Assembly: GCA_964597265.1 (NCBI GenBank)
Contig: CAZQWJ010000024.1
Span: 1-15,416 of the forward strand
Length of the DNA: 15,416 nucleotides
Direction of reading: 5' to 3'
Source of the DNA: CAZQWJ01 sp964597265
GTDB lineage: Bacteria > Patescibacteriota > 4484-211 > JAGQKX01
Part shown: in pieces, positions 1 to 8,311 of the stretch
Layout of the letters: the number at the start of each line of letters is the position of its first letter
Numbering within the stretch: position 1 is the first letter of the stretch
The notes under the pieces: model-generated
What the model was told of the DNA's origin: nothing
Seen by the model: the letters and a program-made list of their open reading frames with translations, nothing else
Database searches by the model: none
Program-made: the position numbers and the translations under genes

Positions 1-117
1 GGAAGGAGATGGACCGGCAGTGGGAGTAGGACCGGTGGTTGGTGTAGGAGTAGGAACAGGCGTATGTGTTGGAGTCGGCACTGGTGTTAATGTAGGGGTC
101 GGTTGTGGTGTAGGGGT
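1..117 (-). repeat. Partial third copy of the linker/dockerin 3' module
   Basis: Bases 1-117 match 1953-2069 without gaps and differ at positions 56, 70 and 76. They encode the Pro-Thr linker at the visible end of the leftmost gene. The match begins at the window edge, so the rest of the module probably continues to the left. Confidence 0.85.
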
Positions 118-1428
118 GGATGTTGGTACAGGCGTATGGGTTGGCGTTGGAGTTGGTGATGAGGTAGGTGTTGGCGTAGCAGAAGGAGCTGGTGTAGGGG
201 TAGGAGTCGGGACCGACGTAGGTGTTGGCGTTGCATCAGGATCAGGGGTAGGGGTTGGTGCGCCGCTGGGATCCCAGCCGGCAATTTGAGCCATGAGAAC
301 CCAATATGCCTTAGCCAGGGCTATTTTTGCAGGATCATATAGGTGTCCACCTACTGTTTCGGTAGTGTAATGTTGACAAATTGCCGGAATATTTAATCCA
401 TCATCCCAATCGCACGCTTGCCCTTGTTGCGAATAGTCCTCACAGGTGCCCGGATTACCGGGAATCCGGCACCAACACACTCCGTCACGCGCATCATAGC
501 AGATATTTTGTAAATTGTTTGGATCCCTGGATTCGATATCTGCTACGTCAAAAAGGATCTTGTTATTATCGTTTACGAACTGTCGCATTTGATTGTTGTA
601 ACTTTCCGCAGTCTGGGTTCCAATAGTTCGAGCCAAGCTTGTGGTCCAATAGATAAAGACCTTATTGGGATGAGTGCTTTCGAGGTTTGCATAATCATAA
701 ATATCGTATCGATCTACACGGTTGGAAAAATACCCCGTGGGTGAAGCTATATCATCACCTTCCATTACAGCGAGGTAGCTGTGTTGATATGAAAAGATGT
801 CAAACTCATCAATGTCAGGTGTTTGTGAAATATAGGCGTTCACGTGATCTACAAAGCATCCTACCCAGGGAGTATTAAAGTTAGGGCAGTCCAATGCTGG
901 AGTGATTCCTTGTCCTGGATCGAAATAAAATACCCAGTTACTGCGATCATAACCGCCTTGACGATTCCATTCCATTAGGCTTGGGGGGGAGAGATAGTTG
1001 GAGTCGGGATGAGCATTTCTTTTGCAACTATTGGGTACACCGGGTGCATTGGGAGAATCATATGTCAGACAGTCCAAACCTTCACTGATATTGCCTCCTA
1101 CGGATCGGTCTACCCACATCATCTTAATCTCCGCAGCAGCTTCAATATATTCGTCCGGAATCTGATCGAAAAGTGCTACATCATCGTGATCTACGATAAT
1201 AGGGCCATTTTGGAGTCTTTGGTCTAGGTTGGGATCAACCTGGGCGTGGGAGTGAGTTAGGGTAGAGGGGAGGCCACTTTCGGGAAAATAGTGAAATAGG
1301 GAAGAAAATATCAAGTATAGGACAAAAAACAAGCCTGAGCCTAGTATGATAAATCTGATATACGTATTGTGTAAAATGTTCTCTTTTTTGAGTAAATCTT
1401 CCGAAATCATCTTTAATAGTTTGTTCAT
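1..1428 (-). CDS. Secreted Cys-rich protein with SGNH-hydrolase-like features and Pro-Thr linker; 3' end beyond window
   Basis: The frame is open from an ATG at 1428 to the left edge: 476 codons, no stop. Residues 24-44 form one hydrophobic segment, followed by a YFPE motif and THSHA, a possible signal-peptidase site. The body (about 80-387) is rich in cysteines, suggesting disulfides outside the cell. DRSVGGNI around Ser109, ILFDVADIES at 291-300, GGHLYDP with His362, and KAYWVLMAQIAGWD at 373-386 resemble a poorly described bacterial family that I recall being labelled SGNH/GDSL-like. The Ser/His assignment is inference. From residue 391 a Pro-Thr linker matches those of the two upstream genes, so an Ig-like plus dockerin tail probably follows off-window. 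The gene starts 29 bases after the propeller gene and is probably co-transcribed with it. No Shine-Dalgarno motif is visible; a TATGAT hexamer lies 15 bases before the ATG. An ORF search that needs a stop codon would miss this gene. Confidence 0.85.
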   Translation of the reverse strand, partial: MNKLLKMISEDLLKKENILHNTYIRFIILGSGLFFVLYLIFSSLFHYFPESGLPSTLTHSHAQVDPNLDQRLQNGPIIVDHDDVALFDQIPDEYIEAAAEIKMMWVDRSVGGNISEGLDCLTYDSPNAPGVPNSCKRNAHPDSNYLSPPSLMEWNRQGGYDRSNWVFYFDPGQGITPALDCPNFNTPWVGCFVDHVNAYISQTPDIDEFDIFSYQHSYLAVMEGDDIASPTGYFSNRVDRYDIYDYANLESTHPNKVFIYWTTSLARTIGTQTAESYNNQMRQFVNDNNKILFDVADIESRDPNNLQNICYDARDGVCWCRIPGNPGTCEDYSQQGQACDWDDGLNIPAICQHYTTETVGGHLYDPAKIALAKAYWVLMAQIAGWDPSGAPTPTPDPDATPTPTSVPTPTPTPAPSATPTPTSSPTPTPTHTPVPTSTPTPQPTPTLTPVPTPTHTPVPTPTPTTGPTPTAGPSPS

Positions 1429-1457
1429 TATTTTACTTGATTGATCATATCATCGAA

Positions 1458-4400
1458 TCAATATTCATACTGAGAACCATATCTACCGGCAAAGATACCC
1501 AGGTCAAAGATGTTAACCCGTCCATCCTGATTCATGTCAGACATACGCACATTGCGTGGATCACTTATCTGAATGTTCTGCCGGCCATAGTTACCCGCAA
1601 AGATACCTAAGTCGAAAATATTAACTGTCTCATCAGCATTAATATCAGCCAACCCTTGCCTGATGATGGTGCGATTGATAGGAGAGCTGTCAAGAGAGTT
1701 GCGTCTTGCACGGATGGAGAGGGTGTTGGTACCCAGAGAGAGGGGACGAGAGACAGACCAGGAGGTACTATTGTTTTGGTTGACGACCGTGACGTTATTG
1801 ATACGAATGGCAGTGTTCGCTTGTTTGGTACCAGAGAGTGTGATGGAGTCAGTGTAGACTTCTGCAGAAGAAGCATTGAGTGTAGGAGGGGGTGGGGGAG
1901 AGGGGATAGGGGTACTGGTAGGCACTGGTGTATTGGAGGGAGAAGGAGTGTTGGAAGGAGATGGACCGGCAGTGGGAGTAGGACCGGTGGTTGGTGTAGG
2001 AGTAGGAGCAGGCGTATGTGTCGGAGTTGGCACTGGTGTTAATGTAGGGGTCGGTTGTGGTGTAGGGGTAATCGTCGGTGTGGGTCCTGGTGTTGAAGTT
2101 GGTTGAGGGGTGGGAGTTGGTGCTGGCGTATACGTTGGATCAGAGTGTGCCTTGAGCGCCAATGTTAGATTGCTGATATAGTGCATATCTCCAAGGTGGA
2201 AAGCAGGCACATCAATGTACTTGGACAGCTCCTCTCGAGGTTCATTGAGGATCTCAGCTTTGGCAAAAAATAGTGCATGCCTATCGTACAAGTGATACAT
2301 GACACCTTCCTTTAGATGAGTATCGTGCATACTTTGAAACCACAAAGGTGCCAAATATGTATACTCGTTTACAGCTGCAGAAACACTTGCAGTGTTCATT
2401 GTTTCGGCTTGTTCCGAAGACATAAACGCAAAATTTCTTGCCAAATTGAAGAATCTAAACATCTGGTTTTCGTTGTATCCTGACGGATTATCATATTCTC
2501 CAAATGTAGAATGATCCTTGTAAAAATTATTTGCGACTAGGGTATTGAGATTTTGCAAGGCGTTTTCAGCATTTGTTTTTCGCGTCTGTTCACCCGCAGG
2601 AACATTGTTATCATAGGCACGCGCCTGGAGATCCAGAAAGCCGATTAAGCCAGTAATTTGTTCGTTTACCTGCCACACCCTTCGTTGATGCCACTGGGTT
2701 TGTGTCCATCCTTGCCCGGAGAGGGGGTTCGTGCTCGTGGATACAAATGTTTTTGTAGCAGAATATAGTGCAAGAGCGGTTGCAGTCTGAACGTCGGCAG
2801 GTAGTGTTTCTACATATTTTGCCATGGCATAATAGTTGATCATGTCGTAAGTGCCACCGGAACTGTCTGGTTTGTTATCCATTTGCGTTTGGACCTCAGG
2901 AGGGTATGTCATCAGTTCGCGAGAGATTTGTTGCCATCCCATGGTCCGAATTTGACTATTGATGTAATAACGCTGGACAAATGCTTCCATATAGTCTGCA
3001 AGGCGTGATCGCAGTGTTGGGTCGGTTATTTGTGTATAGGCTTCTGATAGAGCGAGTAAATTCACTCCCGGACTATCAAAATACTCACCAGTGAACCCAC
3101 CATCCGGACTGAACTGACCTTGATTGTAGTAACCTGGATTCAAAAATTTACGATTAGAAACAACTAGATCAGAACCTTCCCAGGCAGCTACCATTTTGTC
3201 TATTTCGCGTTCGAGGCGGTTTGTCAATTCAGCGGCAGTCAAAACAGACGCGCCTGCATCAGAGTCATATGTATCAGGGATTTCTATGAGAGGAAGTGCT
3301 GTTTGGGCACCGGTTGTACCAAGTGCAATGATAGTATTGCTCCGATGAGTAAATAAGCGTTGCACAACTTGTGACGAATCGTTTGTGAATCGGTACGGCA
3401 CCAATGGGTTTTGTACCCCGTGATTGGAGTATGTACCGTTGATCGAATCTGTGTTCCCCTTGTAGTATGCCTGTAGTCTCTCTAGTGTGTTACTGATGAG
3501 TTGCCACATGGTATCGTACCGGCCAGGGTTATCGGGGGCATAAATCGGACCACCAGGACTATCTGTAATTTGTGAGGGCAACGTTCCATCAAGTGTAGAA
3601 GGATAGTTCCAAAAAAACCTGCTATCAGTGATATTACCTGCGATACGATCGCTGTTTAAGTTAATAAAAATATCATCACCAGCTCCAGAAAGAGCAGATG
3701 GTTCATCTATCGCATACGAGCGTGTTGAGTTAAATGAGTTCACAAAATTACTTGGATGCGCCTCAGGTACTTTGAGGTAAGGATTACTCAGTTTCCAGCC
3801 CATTATCGCAGCACGTGAGATACCATTTCCTGCTCCACGTCCAAACGTGTTAACCAAGTACAGTTCATCTCCGGTCACATTAACGATTGGTGGATAACGC
3901 TGCTGAAACCACGTTCCAGCAAATGGAAATGGGGCGATCGTGGTTTCAAGACCGGTTGATGCATCAAGTAAGACAGTTGATCGTCGTTCAGGGTATCCAT
4001 TGAGATACGTTTGTATTTCTGTATATCCATCCGGGTTAGAAGTTGCATTGAGTAATGCAGTGCCGGCAGCCCATCCTTCAGAGCCACTTGCATATGTTCT
4101 TTCTCCTGCAGGCATGGTTACGAGTTGATCACTACCATAAAGATCATCGTAATAACTTATACTGTCACTACCTGGGTTGGTTGCGCGTCTATAGCCTAAT
4201 GCTGCAGAAAAGATCACTTTGTCTCCAAAGATTACTGGCCAAAATCCCTGACTTCTCTCACCATGTAATCGCTCGGCAGATTTCCATACAAGGCTACCAT
4301 TGCTTGCATTAAGAGCATAGGCGTAGTTATCATGGGCTGAAAAATAAATTACATTGTCGTTGTAGGCAGCGCCATTGATGATTGGGCTTAGTGGGTCTTG

Positions 4401-5033
4401 TCCTGCAGCAGGGTATTGCCATCTGAGAGAACCATCAGAGGTGTTTATCGCGTAAAAGTAGCCGTCGCGATTTCCGATATAAATTGTATTATCTTCTACA
4501 ATAGGGCTTTCGCTAAACCCCGCGCCAGCTCCGGAAAATATCCAAGAGACAGTGTATGAGCTTCCATTGTCCTGCAAGGCATAAAATTTTCGATCCATCC
4601 CGCCTATGTACACCATGTTTCCCATGACGACAGGGGAGTGGGCGAGTGGCATTTCTGTATCAAACCGCCATACCAGATCGCCGTTTTCCGCGTTAAGTAC
4701 AAGCAATCCGTCAGAGGTCGCAACGTAGATCTTTCTATTAGCAGTAATAATTTGTGTATGTTGGAGTATGTAGGACTCTACCGGCCGGTACCAATCTACT
4801 CCTGTAACGTCACTAACATCAACATCAATCCAGCTGGTTCTTTGAACATTTCCACCGGCCATATTCCATATATCGTCAAATACAGCCTGAGTTGTTGACT
4901 TGGGAAAAAACCGTGACAGTATGTTATCTCGAAGAGGAGCCACACCCGCAATAACTATAAAAGTCAAAAAGAAAAATCCAGCGACAATAACTGCAGTACG
5001 TGTGAATGTAGTATTCATAATTTTTTTAAGCAT
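1458..5033 (-). CDS. Secreted PQQ-type beta-propeller protein with helical domain, Pro-Thr linker, Ig-like and dockerin-like tail
   Basis: 1191 residues. Residues 13-34 form an N-terminal membrane segment, followed by RFFPKSTTQA, a possible cleavage or anchor motif. Residues about 85-290, perhaps to 470, carry PQQ-like propeller blades: repeated IYVATSDGLLVLNAENGDLVW, VYIGGMDRKFYAL, IYIGNRDGYFYAINTSDGSL and VIYFSAHDNYAYALNASNGS. Residues about 600-960 are helical and aromatic-rich; an alpha/alpha toroid as in some polysaccharide lyases is possible but not shown. A Pro-Thr linker (about 968-1049), an Ig-like domain (1050-1128) and two dockerin-type calcium motifs (DINADETVNIFD and DMNQDGRVNIFD) end the protein. 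No sortase motif or C-terminal membrane segment is present. The gene starts 20 bases after the hydrolase gene stop and lacks a clear ribosome site; Met6 is an alternative start. It probably binds or acts on an extracellular polymer; the substrate is unknown. Confidence 0.88.
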   Translation of the reverse strand: MLKKIMNTTFTRTAVIVAGFFFLTFIVIAGVAPLRDNILSRFFPKSTTQAVFDDIWNMAGGNVQRTSWIDVDVSDVTGVDWYRPVESYILQHTQIITANRKIYVATSDGLLVLNAENGDLVWRFDTEMPLAHSPVVMGNMVYIGGMDRKFYALQDNGSSYTVSWIFSGAGAGFSESPIVEDNTIYIGNRDGYFYAINTSDGSLRWQYPAAGQDPLSPIINGAAYNDNVIYFSAHDNYAYALNASNGSLVWKSAERLHGERSQGFWPVIFGDKVIFSAALGYRRATNPGSDSISYYDDLYGSDQLVTMPAGERTYASGSEGWAAGTALLNATSNPDGYTEIQTYLNGYPERRSTVLLDASTGLETTIAPFPFAGTWFQQRYPPIVNVTGDELYLVNTFGRGAGNGISRAAIMGWKLSNPYLKVPEAHPSNFVNSFNSTRSYAIDEPSALSGAGDDIFINLNSDRIAGNITDSRFFWNYPSTLDGTLPSQITDSPGGPIYAPDNPGRYDTMWQLISNTLERLQAYYKGNTDSINGTYSNHGVQNPLVPYRFTNDSSQVVQRLFTHRSNTIIALGTTGAQTALPLIEIPDTYDSDAGASVLTAAELTNRLEREIDKMVAAWEGSDLVVSNRKFLNPGYYNQGQFSPDGGFTGEYFDSPGVNLLALSEAYTQITDPTLRSRLADYMEAFVQRYYINSQIRTMGWQQISRELMTYPPEVQTQMDNKPDSSGGTYDMINYYAMAKYVETLPADVQTATALALYSATKTFVSTSTNPLSGQGWTQTQWHQRRVWQVNEQITGLIGFLDLQARAYDNNVPAGEQTRKTNAENALQNLNTLVANNFYKDHSTFGEYDNPSGYNENQMFRFFNLARNFAFMSSEQAETMNTASVSAAVNEYTYLAPLWFQSMHDTHLKEGVMYHLYDRHALFFAKAEILNEPREELSKYIDVPAFHLGDMHYISNLTLALKAHSDPTYTPAPTPTPQPTSTPGPTPTITPTPQPTPTLTPVPTPTHTPAPTPTPTTGPTPTAGPSPSNTPSPSNTPVPTSTPIPSPPPPPTLNASSAEVYTDSITLSGTKQANTAIRINNVTVVNQNNSTSWSVSRPLSLGTNTLSIRARRNSLDSSPINRTIIRQGLADINADETVNIFDLGIFAGNYGRQNIQISDPRNVRMSDMNQDGRVNIFDLGIFAGRYGSQYEY
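1483..2054 (-). repeat. 572-base direct repeat encoding linker, Ig-like and dockerin-like module (copy in propeller gene)
   Basis: By eye this stretch is identical, without gaps, to 5079-5650 (constant offset 3596), including third codon positions. Outside it the two genes diverge at once, in the last few codons on one side and within the linker on the other. It encodes part of the Pro-Thr linker, the Ig-like domain and both dockerin motifs. Recent duplication or ongoing gene conversion is the simplest explanation. Confidence 0.95.
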
Positions 5034-5053
5034 ATACTATTGAAGGCCTAATT

Positions 5054-8000
5054 TTAATAACTATAACTTGATCCGTACCTACCGGCAAAGATACCCAGGT
5101 CAAAGATGTTAACCCGTCCATCCTGATTCATGTCAGACATACGCACATTGCGTGGATCACTTATCTGAATGTTCTGCCGGCCATAGTTACCCGCAAAGAT
5201 ACCTAAGTCGAAAATATTAACTGTCTCATCAGCATTAATATCAGCCAACCCTTGCCTGATGATGGTGCGATTGATAGGAGAGCTGTCAAGAGAGTTGCGT
5301 CTTGCACGGATGGAGAGGGTGTTGGTACCCAGAGAGAGGGGACGAGAGACAGACCAGGAGGTACTATTGTTTTGGTTGACGACCGTGACGTTATTGATAC
5401 GAATGGCAGTGTTCGCTTGTTTGGTACCAGAGAGTGTGATGGAGTCAGTGTAGACTTCTGCAGAAGAAGCATTGAGTGTAGGAGGGGGTGGGGGAGAGGG
5501 GATAGGGGTACTGGTAGGCACTGGTGTATTGGAGGGAGAAGGAGTGTTGGAAGGAGATGGACCGGCAGTGGGAGTAGGACCGGTGGTTGGTGTAGGAGTA
5601 GGAGCAGGCGTATGTGTCGGAGTTGGCACTGGTGTTAATGTAGGGGTCGGAGTGGGTTCTTGTGTATGGAATTTATATGCCACATCAGTAGTAAGGTTTG
5701 AGAGTGCAAGCGTTATCTCACCATCAGCGTTAGATTCTTGAACTGTTGTATTAATGATTTGTCCTGCCTTGTCTGTCTGATTGGTATCCCATGTTTGAAT
5801 TGTATACGTGGTATCGGGTGACAAACCTGAGATCGTTACCATGCCTGATTGAGGCGTCATTGGATTTTCATCAACAACGTTTCGCCACGTATATGCTTTA
5901 TTTTGTATCCACAGGTGTCCTCGATCGTATGATGTACTATATTGTCCTGTAACTCTGAGTTCATCATTTGAAGTGTCTACCTGGATTGCCTGATACCCAC
6001 CTTTATTAAGTGGTTCGTCCTCAATGAAGTTTTTGAATGGTTTGAATACAGGACGATTATCAAACCCCTCTTGGGTGTTATAGATGTGGTAATTCGCATA
6101 CCAATATGACTCAATAAGTCCGCCATGGTTTATTCCGGCCCATAAGAAGTTGTGTAACCACACTCCTTGAGTGTCCTCCAAGAGTTCGGCGGAACCAGGC
6201 TCGCTTTCAGTTGCGGTGAGCCCTGTTTCGCCTCGAATGATTGGTTTTACCTTACCTGCATTAACCATCGCTGTGTAGTATTGCAGACTTGGATTAATGG
6301 TTGCATCAGCAGAGTCGTTGTAATCGCCATCATTTTGAGGTATGTAGCGATGAACGTCGGCGAAATCAATGTTTGGATAGGAATCGCTGGCCCACAAGCT
6401 GGTCGGGAATGAATGCCAGTTAGAGGTTGAGACAAGGTGCGCATTAGGGTGATCGTAAGTGCACTCATCGCCATTTTGGGAGCCCACAGATACGCCAAAC
6501 ACGCGACACTTTACAAATTTGCCAAATTCATCGGCCTGTATGAAGTGGCGAGTGCTTGCTGGATCACCTTCGTTTAATAACTCCCAGCTGTGAATATTAG
6601 TCGAGTAGCCCCACCTGGCTTGCGCATATCGCCACCACGCCTGCTGGAGCCATCGAACTTTGGTAACATCACGGTTATTGGGACCATAAAAATTATTCTG
6701 GCTGGGACTATTGTCATCCACGGTTCCATCAGGAAGGATTCGTTCGGTAATATAATCCTGTCGTTCCAGCATCACCGGACGCAGATATATATCATATTGC
6801 TCTGCCAACTGTAGAACTTTATCAAATGCATACGAATTACGCTGCTCCATGTAGAGGTGATGGCTCATCCAGGGCTTACTCATGATATTGGGTCCGTAGT
6901 TGCCGCTTCCCAAATCTTCCTGCACCCATACATAATCTATTGATGCACGTCCGGTGTTGACGTTTTCTGTAGTCAGATAGAAGAATGGTAAAAAGTGATT
7001 GTTACCCGAGTTCCATGTACCTTCTATGATCTGCCAGGGCTGCGGATCAGTGTCTGTGTTGGCACTAGCATAGTCGGTGATCACTGTGCCTGTACCACTA
7101 TCCTGGCAGTTGGGTAACCAATCGCCTACTTTTGCTACCAGGCCGAAAGGCTGCTCTGGTACACGCGGACCGGTAAGATTTTGCATTTTATAGCGGACCT
7201 GTACCCGATAATTGGTGTGTTGTTTGACTGCTGCAGGAGCTTTTTGATACCCCGTAAACATACAAGGCACAACAGTGTTGTTTACAATCATTGCCGCTTC
7301 GCTTCCGGCATCGGTATTGGCGCCACTGAGCACAAGGCGTGATGCAGGGATATACCCTTGGTGATTGTTGAAATCATACCAGGGATTCCATGCAGATCCC
7401 CAAATCGCCCATTGAGATAGCCACATCCTGATAAGTTGGATGCCGTTTTCTGACATAGCCTGAAAGTTGGCTTCGTTGCTGGCCACGGGGTTAGTCCAAT
7501 CTATTTGGTTGTAGTTCATGTTATAGCCTAGGGCAGGGAAGTATGTACCATCTTCAAACTCAAAATATCGTGGATCGTCCTCGCTAACTTGTACAAAACC
7601 ATTTTTGTCGGAACTTGTTACCGTAAATGTGTACTGGTCACTTTCGGCGGTACCTTCACTATCGGTGGCGATGATTTTGTATCGCCAAGTGCCTTCCTGG
7701 TCTGGTGCAAAACGCGCTTTCCATACAAAATTCCCAGTGGGATACAACCATTCAAGTTGGTTTTGGCCTCCCCGACGTTCGTCAAGAAATTCTTGATAGT
7801 AAAATGCTGGCTGTTGATAGATGGTTTCCCAGTTGTCCGGAGAAAACAGCACGTCAACGCTGATGCCGTTGGTGTTGACTCCTAGTGGAGGAGATGGGTC
7901 ATATGGCATGTACATGTTGTCTGCTTGGGTCTCGACGGTAAAACTGATTTCGAATTTTTCATATCGAGGTATTTGATTGTCCGGATAGTCTGCCGCATTG

Positions 8001-8191
8001 GTAGAGATGTCTTCGATCACAGGTGCAGCTGCATGAGTAAATAATTTGGGAAACAAGGTGTGCAGGATGCTATTGCCGAGTGGTAGCGTTGCTATTGCAA
8101 CGAGAAATAGCAGCAAAAAACATGCAAATAGGCTAACTGCGATACGTATAGAGAGAGCGTTTTCTTTCATAAATCGAAACATGTTGTACAT
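5054..8191 (-). CDS. Secreted glycoside hydrolase: DUF5060-like N-terminus, GH-A-type barrel with inserted beta domain, Ig-like and dockerin-like tail
   Basis: 1045 residues. A membrane segment at about 14-36 is followed by LFPKLFTHA, a possible signal-peptidase site. Residues 72-195 resemble DUF5060 (YEKFEISF, then FVWKARFAPDQEGTWRYKI), followed by NGFVQV and FEDGTYFPALGYN as in hydrolases carrying that domain. The barrel shows WELLNEGD with Glu541 as probable acid/base, DVHRY at 612-616 and IIRGETG with Glu655 as probable nucleophile, the clan GH-A (GH5-like) pattern. Residues about 282-425 look like a beta-sandwich, carbohydrate-binding-type insert within the barrel. A C-terminal beta domain (about 730-845), Pro-Thr linker (846-905), Ig-like domain (906-980) and paired dockerin motifs (983-1040) follow. 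It is the first gene of the three-gene operon. Starts at Met1, Met4 and Met8 are all possible, with no ribosome site seen. The polysaccharide substrate cannot be read from the sequence. Confidence 0.9.
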   Translation of the reverse strand: MYNMFRFMKENALSIRIAVSLFACFLLLFLVAIATLPLGNSILHTLFPKLFTHAAAPVIEDISTNAADYPDNQIPRYEKFEISFTVETQADNMYMPYDPSPPLGVNTNGISVDVLFSPDNWETIYQQPAFYYQEFLDERRGGQNQLEWLYPTGNFVWKARFAPDQEGTWRYKIIATDSEGTAESDQYTFTVTSSDKNGFVQVSEDDPRYFEFEDGTYFPALGYNMNYNQIDWTNPVASNEANFQAMSENGIQLIRMWLSQWAIWGSAWNPWYDFNNHQGYIPASRLVLSGANTDAGSEAAMIVNNTVVPCMFTGYQKAPAAVKQHTNYRVQVRYKMQNLTGPRVPEQPFGLVAKVGDWLPNCQDSGTGTVITDYASANTDTDPQPWQIIEGTWNSGNNHFLPFFYLTTENVNTGRASIDYVWVQEDLGSGNYGPNIMSKPWMSHHLYMEQRNSYAFDKVLQLAEQYDIYLRPVMLERQDYITERILPDGTVDDNSPSQNNFYGPNNRDVTKVRWLQQAWWRYAQARWGYSTNIHSWELLNEGDPASTRHFIQADEFGKFVKCRVFGVSVGSQNGDECTYDHPNAHLVSTSNWHSFPTSLWASDSYPNIDFADVHRYIPQNDGDYNDSADATINPSLQYYTAMVNAGKVKPIIRGETGLTATESEPGSAELLEDTQGVWLHNFLWAGINHGGLIESYWYANYHIYNTQEGFDNRPVFKPFKNFIEDEPLNKGGYQAIQVDTSNDELRVTGQYSTSYDRGHLWIQNKAYTWRNVVDENPMTPQSGMVTISGLSPDTTYTIQTWDTNQTDKAGQIINTTVQESNADGEITLALSNLTTDVAYKFHTQEPTPTPTLTPVPTPTHTPAPTPTPTTGPTPTAGPSPSNTPSPSNTPVPTSTPIPSPPPPPTLNASSAEVYTDSITLSGTKQANTAIRINNVTVVNQNNSTSWSVSRPLSLGTNTLSIRARRNSLDSSPINRTIIRQGLADINADETVNIFDLGIFAGNYGRQNIQISDPRNVRMSDMNQDGRVNIFDLGIFAGRYGSSYSY
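5079..5650 (-). repeat. 572-base direct repeat encoding linker, Ig-like and dockerin-like module (copy in hydrolase gene)
   Basis: Identical to 1483-2054 by eye, with no gaps. The copy ends at 5650 within the linker, where the hydrolase gene has a shorter Pro-Thr stretch than the other two genes. Confidence 0.95.
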
Positions 8192-8214
8192 ACATCATAC
8201 TGATTTATGAAAGA
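8163..8214. promoter_or_regulatory. 13-base perfect inverted repeat around the start of the hydrolase gene
   Basis: The arms 8163-8175 and 8202-8214 are perfect reverse complements with 26 bases between them. On the minus-strand transcript the Met1 and Met4 codons fall in the loop and the Met8 codon in the 3' arm. A TATGAT hexamer also lies just before Met1. It could be an RNA hairpin controlling translation or a DNA operator; neither is shown. Confidence 0.45.
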
Positions 8215-8243
8215 TGAGGGAAGGTTGAGGGCAATGATTTGGG

Positions 8244-8311
8244 TTATAGGTTTTTTGTGATTTGGACGCCTGTTTTACCGCTCCACATCAATGCCCAACT
8301 CCCGGAGTCGG
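8244..8311. repeat. Family A palindromic repeat, copy 1 (overlaps 3' end of prfA)
   Basis: This copy shares its core (tttggacgcctgtttt, then ccacatcaatgc) with the copies at 13156-13217 and 14585-14693. It ends in a hairpin with arms 8295-8302 and 8304-8311 around a single base; the one mismatch becomes a G-U pair in minus-strand RNA. The tca at 8288-8290 is the prfA stop codon. There is no T-run after the hairpin on either strand, so it is not a typical intrinsic terminator. Confidence 0.8.

Noticed and set aside
20..289. Plus-strand ORFs of Gly-Val repeats here and at 1876-2106 and 5472-5741
   Set aside because: They are the antisense of the Pro-Thr linkers of real minus-strand genes; the low-complexity DNA simply lacks stops in this frame.
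381..1227. Several short plus-strand ORFs (381-626, 687-878, 1009-1227)
   Set aside because: They are antisense to the continuous minus-strand frame of 476 codons, which has a membrane segment, a consistent protein character and the shared linker.
1458..1500. Sortase or C-terminal membrane anchor at the ends of the secreted proteins
   Set aside because: The proteins end right after the second dockerin motif, with no LPxTG-like signal, hydrophobic segment or basic tail.
8295..8311. Intrinsic terminator after prfA (and the same hairpin at 13202-13216)
   Set aside because: The GC-rich hairpin has no T-run on either side and lies within the coding sequence before the stop codon. A dispersed palindromic repeat fits better.
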